From Oxyruncus cristatus (lineage: Eukaryota; Chordata; Aves; Passeriformes; Cotingidae): DNA of 64,000 nt. A model generated the notes under the pieces. The model had not been told where the DNA came from. It ran no database searches and worked only from the letters and a program-made list of their open reading frames with translations. The position numbers and the translations under genes are program-made. Position 1 is the stretch's first letter; the number at the start of each line of letters is the position of its first letter. Shown piece by piece: positions 58,897-64,000 of this stretch. Where the stretch lies: contig VXAY01002819.1 of the NCBI GenBank assembly GCA_013399855.1, forward strand, positions 360,045 to 424,044, in the 5' to 3' direction.

Positions 58897-59117
58897 TGAA
58901 TCAGAGCCAGGGACCAGCATCTGGGAGTCCTGGGCTTTACTCCGAGCACTTCCACTGATCTGTTAAGGAACCATTAAACTGCTCCACCTCAGACGTCCTC
59001 ATCTAAAATGGGCTTATTATTGACTGTACCTACCTGGTAGGTGTCTATTGGGGATTAGCTAATATTTGGAAACACTTGGAGATCCTGTGAGGGAAGGCAC
59101 AATATAAATGCAAAGCA
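58897..59117 (+). mobile_element. Ancient MIR-like SINE, plus strand, nearly full length
   Basis: The order of blocks fits an amniote MIR-type SINE: gggagtcctgggctttactc, cgagcacttccactgatctg, aaactgctccacctcagacg, tcctcatctaaaatgggctt, and attgactgtacctacctggt. The tail is also typical: ggggattagctaatatttgg, aaacacttggagatcctgtg, and gcacaatataaatgcaaag. The tail text resembles the 'aaagcactttgagatcctc ... tataaatgcaaag' type seen in reptile and bird copies. It is the clearest old SINE here. Family naming is tentative. Confidence 0.75.
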
Positions 59118-60109
59118 GTCGCACCACTACTCTATTAACTGTTGACAGCCTGCTCTGCTCCCTTTGAACTGTCTGCCCACACACCTGAACCAGCAATGAA
59201 TCCAAAGAGTAAAGATGAGGGAAAGTCCCAGTCAAAAAGTCATCCAGAGGGGTGTCCCCATGAATTGTCCAACGAGTGTATCTCCCATCTCCTTGCTATC
59301 AGTGCACAAGAGCAAACCTCTTCGTGCAATAAAGGGCTGCTCAGCAAAGCATAAGGAGCTGAAGGCATTGTCAGGACTAAACACACATTAAATTCTTCCC
59401 CCAAAACTTATTCAAACATTTCACATCTGCAAAACTGAGCTGTGAATCTCAGAAGGATCTCTCTCACCCTCTGTCCCGTGGTACTCTCATCTACATCTTC
59501 CCACAAAGATTTATTTGTGAACCTTTAGCTGGTTTCATTCCTGCAACCTGAGACCCCTCTAATCCTCTTCAGGAAAAAAAAGAAAAGAACAAAAATCCAA
59601 CGAGGACAATATTTCTCAGCCCTCAGCTCAGCAACTGGTCCCTTCCTTCTGCAACATCATTCCCACAGCATATACAAAAGCAAAAAGCATAGGACAGTAA
59701 CTATTTTTCAAAAGGCCTATAGGCTGTCCCTGTCTTGAGAAAGAATAACGGTCTCTGGACTACAAGAACTAATGTGTTTTACCTCAAAGCATCACCTAAA
59801 CATTAACCTCATCAGCCTGGTCTCTAGGATGTAATTTTTTCCATTCTGTAAAACACTAAGAGATTGAGGAGTGCTTCCCTCTGAAATCCACTCCAAGCAT
59901 CTTAAAATGGTACTGCCCCTCTTCAGCCCCCTTTCCTTTCTCTTCACCCAAAGGTGTTTATTTTTCTCCTACACTCACACACATCCCAGAGTAAATTATA
60001 AAGCCAGGGTACCAGGCAGGGCCAAAGGCTAGAGTACGAATTTACTGCGCCACTTCAGTCTCCCAGAAGTCTTTCCCGAGTCCTAATAAAGATATCTGAA
60101 ACAAGATGC
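59118..60109. other. Unique non-coding sequence
   Basis: Nothing is recognised. Confidence 0.55.
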
Positions 60110-60440
60110 TAATGCTGGATTATCCAGGTAATCTCCCAGAGTTACTTGCCTGGTTTGCCTGGTTATAAATAATGAATTAGGCCTTTACTTATTATTTCTC
60201 CTGCCCTTTGGGGTCGCTGCGAGGCTGGGGAAGGAATACAAATTTAAGAATATTAGATCCATTTATTAATATCAATTTCTGCCAATCCTGCAGGAGACAT
60301 GTTCCTCACCCTGTGCATGCTGCTGATACACTGAAGCGGCTGGGATGTTAATGGCATGGATCTAATAGCTAAGAACTGGCCCAGCCTTACTCACCATTCC
60401 CATAAATTGAATTTTAAAAAGGCGGATGGGTGCTTCCTAA
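60110..60440. promoter_or_regulatory. Candidate non-coding element with 12-bp inverted repeat
   Basis: TATTAGATCCAT (60251-60262) recurs as the exact reverse complement ATGGATCTAATA (60356-60367), 93 bp apart. About 0.4 such pairs are expected by chance in the window. The interval contains ataaataatgaattaggcc, ttacttattatttc, catttattaatatcaattt and a CpG-containing GC block (ggggtcgctgcgaggctgg). It resembles conserved non-coding DNA in style. Confidence 0.3.
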
Positions 60441-61081
60441 GTGGAAACAGAATCATGTGCCAGTTTTCATTTCTTTTCCATTTGCGAGCACTGGTGAAAT
60501 AAAGTCTCCCCACTAGCTTTGTCCACATAAGCCTGTCGTTACAATTTAGCGTCCGTCTTGAGAGTCCCTGTTATTCCCACACTGGATTTTTAAAGCAGCA
60601 TCTTAACCGTGTCTCTGCTGCCTTCCTCTGCGGAACACAGCCACAGCAACCACGTGGGCTTGCAGGGACCCTTCAGGCTGAGAGAACAAGATCTGTACCA
60701 ACAGCACCTTCTCTTTCTCCCTCTTGCCTTATTCCATCTGCTCTTTGACATAAAAGCAATTAATTGCAGTCATAACTAAGAGTATGCCTGCAGCACTGAT
60801 AGGGCTGGGAGTCCCAGGCTGAGCCTTACTCAAGGGACTGGTATTAAGTTCAGCTACAGTCTGAATGCTGGGGGACTCCTTAGTCCGGACAGCTCTTACC
60901 ACCAGGCCCCTCAGCCTGCTGGGTCCTCTGCCAGCAAGAGCAATTGCCAAGGGCAACAGTGAGCTGGTTGGTGTCAGCATTTTCTCAAGAACCCTGGTAG
61001 AAATACTGTCTCTTGGCTTTTATGCACCAGCTGTGAACATAGATGGCCACAGGGGCACTCTTGATAGGCCTCACCATGCAG
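60441..61081. other. Unique non-coding sequence
   Basis: Nothing is recognised. Confidence 0.55.
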
Positions 61082-61108
61082 TTAATTACCTTAATTACGT
61101 TAATGAGT
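61082..61108. repeat. 9-bp tandem array of homeodomain-type sites
   Basis: Three consecutive 9-bp units are seen: TTAATTACC (61082-61090), TTAATTACG (61091-61099) and TTAATGAGT (61100-61108). They are followed by cataataatt. Each unit carries a TAAT core in the same phase, placing sites on nearly the same side of the helix only every other turn. It may be a decayed microsatellite or a clustered homeodomain target. Confidence 0.7.
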
Positions 61109-61941
61109 CTCATAATAATTTCTAAGTCCCCTCCTAGGGGGATCAGTCACCAACCATCAGCTGAAGGCCAAGGGGTAGAAGCCAAGTAAGCAAAGTGTTA
61201 AGTTTCTATGACACAGAGATGTTTTTGAGACCCCAGGCCTGCTCAGAGCTGGGCTGGGCAGGACAGGGTGGGCTCTGCTGATGCTGATCAGTCTGCACCA
61301 GCTCTCAGGCCAGGCAGTAACTGAGACTTCAGCAAGGCCCTCACCAGTCTCCACCTCTATTGCACTGGTCCTTCTCCACCTCTTTAGCAACAGGCTCAAA
61401 GACAAATTCAGAAGGCATCACTCCTGTGTTTAAGCCACAGAGATCCCTTACGTGGCCGAGGACCTCGAGACAGAATTTGAGTGTTTATTTGCTCTGTTAA
61501 TTCAGCCAACTCTTGAGCTCCAGACACATCTTCAGTAAAGCCAGGCCAGGTCCAGTCACTGTCCCTAGCTGTACAGATGCTCCTGAGGGCACCCCTGTGA
61601 ATACCAACTTCCTCTGGAACTCTCACCTGGATCTCCCTCTTTCAACACCAAGTCCAGTGAGCTCAGCAGCTCAGTCCACCACTCTCTCCTCAGGCTTCAA
61701 ATCGTGGTCACGTTGCAAAAATAACTGGAAATCTCAGCCAAAATACATGAGGCAAACAGATTTTGCAGTGCAAAGAGTTTCTCTAGGTTTTAAAATACTT
61801 CTCAAATCTTTGTAGAGTCAAGAAGCGTGCTGTTTTCTTCCTTTTTCACTTTGATGTAGTTTCATCTACACCTTTGAAACATGGATCTCCTTTCTGTAAG
61901 CATAAACACGGCTCTTTAAAGACCTTTTATGCTTAAAATCC

Positions 61942-61955
61942 TTTTTTTTTTTTTT
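61942..61955. repeat. T14 homopolymer
   Basis: Fourteen T follow aaaatcc. It is a simple repeat. Confidence 0.93.
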
Positions 61956-62875
61956 CTATCAGCCACATATTTGAACCAAAATAGAGAGTGTTTGAACCCC
62001 TGTGCTGAAGATTGTTGGCATAGCTAAAGGGACTAGGATCCGTCCTGATTGATATTGCCCAACTAATGGGCAATTTTTACTGGAGATCTTCCCCTGGCAC
62101 ACATGTCACAGCCCTCAGGATTCCTGTTTGCTCACAGACCCTCTGGAAGTTATGCTTGTCTCAGCAGCAGCAGATATTAGTGACTCCCTCTCCTGTAAAG
62201 TGCCAGTGCTATATCTCGTGAGGCAAGACCAGTTTGCCATGGTACTTGAATTAGGACTTGACATTCCCTTTTCTCCCTTGGAGCACAGACCATTTGTTCC
62301 CCTTCTTCTCTCTCAGGTGGCATAATTGAGTCCCTTGGGGAATGTTGCTAATCGAATGGGAAGTGAGACTGTCTGAGACAGCAAAAAAGGCAGATGGTTA
62401 CAACTGAGGGATAAGTCAGATGTAGCCCTAAGTTCTGCTGTCAACTGAAAGCCCATCCCTTGGAGACTGAGGATGTCAGCAATGGTCTTGGTGTGAAGGT
62501 CATAGCAGTAGATATTGTCTCCATGCCTTTGTGATCTCCACAGAAAAGCTGTCACACCTGAGGTATAACCCCCTAGGACTGTCTGGAGATGTGCTCACTG
62601 CCAGCCTGAAGGTTTCCTTGCAACGCTGATGTATGTGGGATTTCATCCCCTGCAATTTGATAGGAAATTATTATCTTGCAGCCATCAGAATCCTCTAGGA
62701 AGCTTGGAAAGGAGCAGAGAGCAGTGTGGGAGACATGGCGTGCAGAACACTGTACTATTCATATCTTGTACTCTAGAGGAAAGGAAAGTCTTCAGACTGA
62801 TTCTACGTTTCACTGACAGCCAATGCAAACATTTTAAACCTGGTGTTGATCAGCCAGAACTGGGAAGGAGTGAGA

Positions 62876-62892
62876 ACACACACACACACACA
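62876..62892. repeat. (AC)n microsatellite
   Basis: About eight AC units are uninterrupted. It is the only clear dinucleotide CA repeat in the window. Confidence 0.93.
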
Positions 62893-63980
62893 TGATTGCT
62901 GCTGCTTCTGGTGAATTTTGCATGAAATGGGGTAATCTCAGAGGCCTATAAACAGTGTATTAGAGAAGCCTGTGCCAGAGCTTAGAAATGCAGGAGCAAG
63001 CAGCTAGCTGCCCATCCCCTTGGGAAACCAGGAGTGGGCTGAGCCTTGTCATGTTTCTGCAGCAAAGGGAGGGAGAGAGAGAAAGAAGGAATTTCCTAAT
63101 TGTACGTTAGAAATACCACACAAAGGTTCAATTTTTAAACCCACACATTATAGTGCCATCATTCACTGTGGATCACTTGATATCATCCCACCAGCCACAG
63201 CATCTGACATCAGCCTAGTCTGTAGAGCAGTCTGTTGCAATACCAGCCTTCCACCTTTTCACAGACTCAGAGACAAGTACCTGGAACATCCCAGTCCAAT
63301 CCTGGTGGGATGGGCAAGATGGCAGCTGATATGCCCCTGATATCATCCGTCTGGAGACACCTCTCAGATGCAGAGGAAAACCTTGGCTTCAGCACTCTCA
63401 GGAGAGATTTTTAACTGCATCTTGACTGGTCAAACTCCTCCTGCAGTAACTACACCCAGCTCGACACTTGCGAGTGGCTGCAACAGCTGTTGGCATGGTC
63501 TGGAGAGCAAGGCAGGCCCTCAGCACAGTCAGCTCACACCTCCCTGTGGCAGCTGAAGCTCATGGGACGAGGGGAAGGATTTTTCTCCCTTCTTTGCCCT
63601 TCAGCCTCATTGTTCATGTCCTGCCCAAAAGTGGGTATAGTGCCAGTTTTCAGGCATGGCTAGAGCTCATTAGTGGCTGCATACTGCTGATGGAGTGATC
63701 CAGAGCCCCATGCAATGCAAGGTCTCTGTTCACCTTTGTGATACTGTGTCACACACTCCTCTCACGGGCAGAGGTGAGATTTTAAACAAGGACAGAGGAA
63801 AAGCAAGTTTAGATGCAGAGGATAAGACTGAGGCAGTAGAGATTAGAGCAGCCAAAGGAAAGCTGATAGCCATACTGTGGCATCCCACTGCCTTCTACCT
63901 CTGACAGACCTGGCTTTTAAACACCACTCCCATGTCACTTTGGGCAGTGACTGTTCCATGAATTTATTTATCAAGGCAAT

Positions 63981-64000
63981 AAAAAAAAAAAAAAAAAAAA
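63981..64000. repeat. Poly-A run at the window edge
   Basis: At least twenty A reach the last base, so the true length is unknown. The preceding caataaa gives an AATAAA hexamer at 63978-63983, overlapping the run. This could be the tail of a retroposed sequence or a simple homopolymer. The upstream 200 bases are not recognised as a known element. Confidence 0.85.

Larger units (their letters stand above)
61109..63980. other. Unique non-coding sequence
   Basis: No gene is recognised. A T14 run (61942-61955) and an AC microsatellite (62876-62892) are listed separately. A phrase at about 63265 (cagactcagagacaag) was too short to assign to a repeat. Confidence 0.55.

Overview
The window looks like nuclear DNA from a bird. 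The main evidence is five 5'-truncated CR1 LINE fragments, in both orientations. They carry the typical avian 3' end, with text of the type 'gaccttaaaggtcatc' and 'accaggttgctccaagcc' and a terminal ATTCTATG/ATTCTATGATT motif. Several much more decayed copies of an ancient MIR-like SINE are also present. I see no bacterial or organellar gene structure, operon, CRISPR array, tRNA or rRNA gene. CR1 covers only about 1 kb (under 2%) and I recognise no LTR retrovirus.

No protein-coding gene, exon or pseudogene can be supported. The longest ATG-to-stop frame is 200 codons (22902-23504). I estimate 0.1-0.2 frames of that length by chance in 64 kb of random sequence with even base composition, and more in a locally GC-rich patch such as this one. 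None of the translations resembles a family I know. There is no obvious CpG island or promoter. The window is best read as intergenic or long-intron sequence; small exons of a spliced gene or lncRNA cannot be excluded by eye.

Layout. 1-8.5 kb: unique sequence with one homeodomain-type patch at 2.2 kb. 8.5-15.7 kb: two CR1 fragments (8491, 13229), an AT-rich patch with a 16-bp palindrome (9079), a CpG-retaining AT-rich patch (12.0-12.7 kb), a short iterated motif (13488) and an 18-bp tandem repeat (15649). 15.7-25 kb: unique sequence, purine-rich tracts, and three AT-rich patches of regulatory appearance (20.05, 22.19 and 24.53 kb). 25.3-28.3 kb: the longest CR1 (25354) and a CR1 in the opposite orientation (28107). 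32.6-34.1 kb: an octamer/homeodomain-rich patch and a bulged hairpin. 39-40.3 kb: a MIR-like SINE, an 18-bp perfect palindrome and a T-rich tract. 44-49 kb: further old SINE remnants, a CpG-containing inverted repeat (45551) and a short CR1 3' end (47869). 54.4 kb: a near-perfect 30-bp palindrome, the statistically strongest structural oddity. 58.4-61.1 kb: AT-rich patches with inverted repeats, a well-preserved MIR-like SINE, and a 9-bp homeodomain-type tandem array. The window ends in a poly-A run.

I found no convincing undescribed biological system. The plausible interest is cis-regulatory: scattered AT-rich, CpG-retaining patches dense in homeodomain, POU and forkhead-type words in sequence poor in recognisable repeats, as expected around developmental genes. 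This is inference from composition and needs cross-species alignment.
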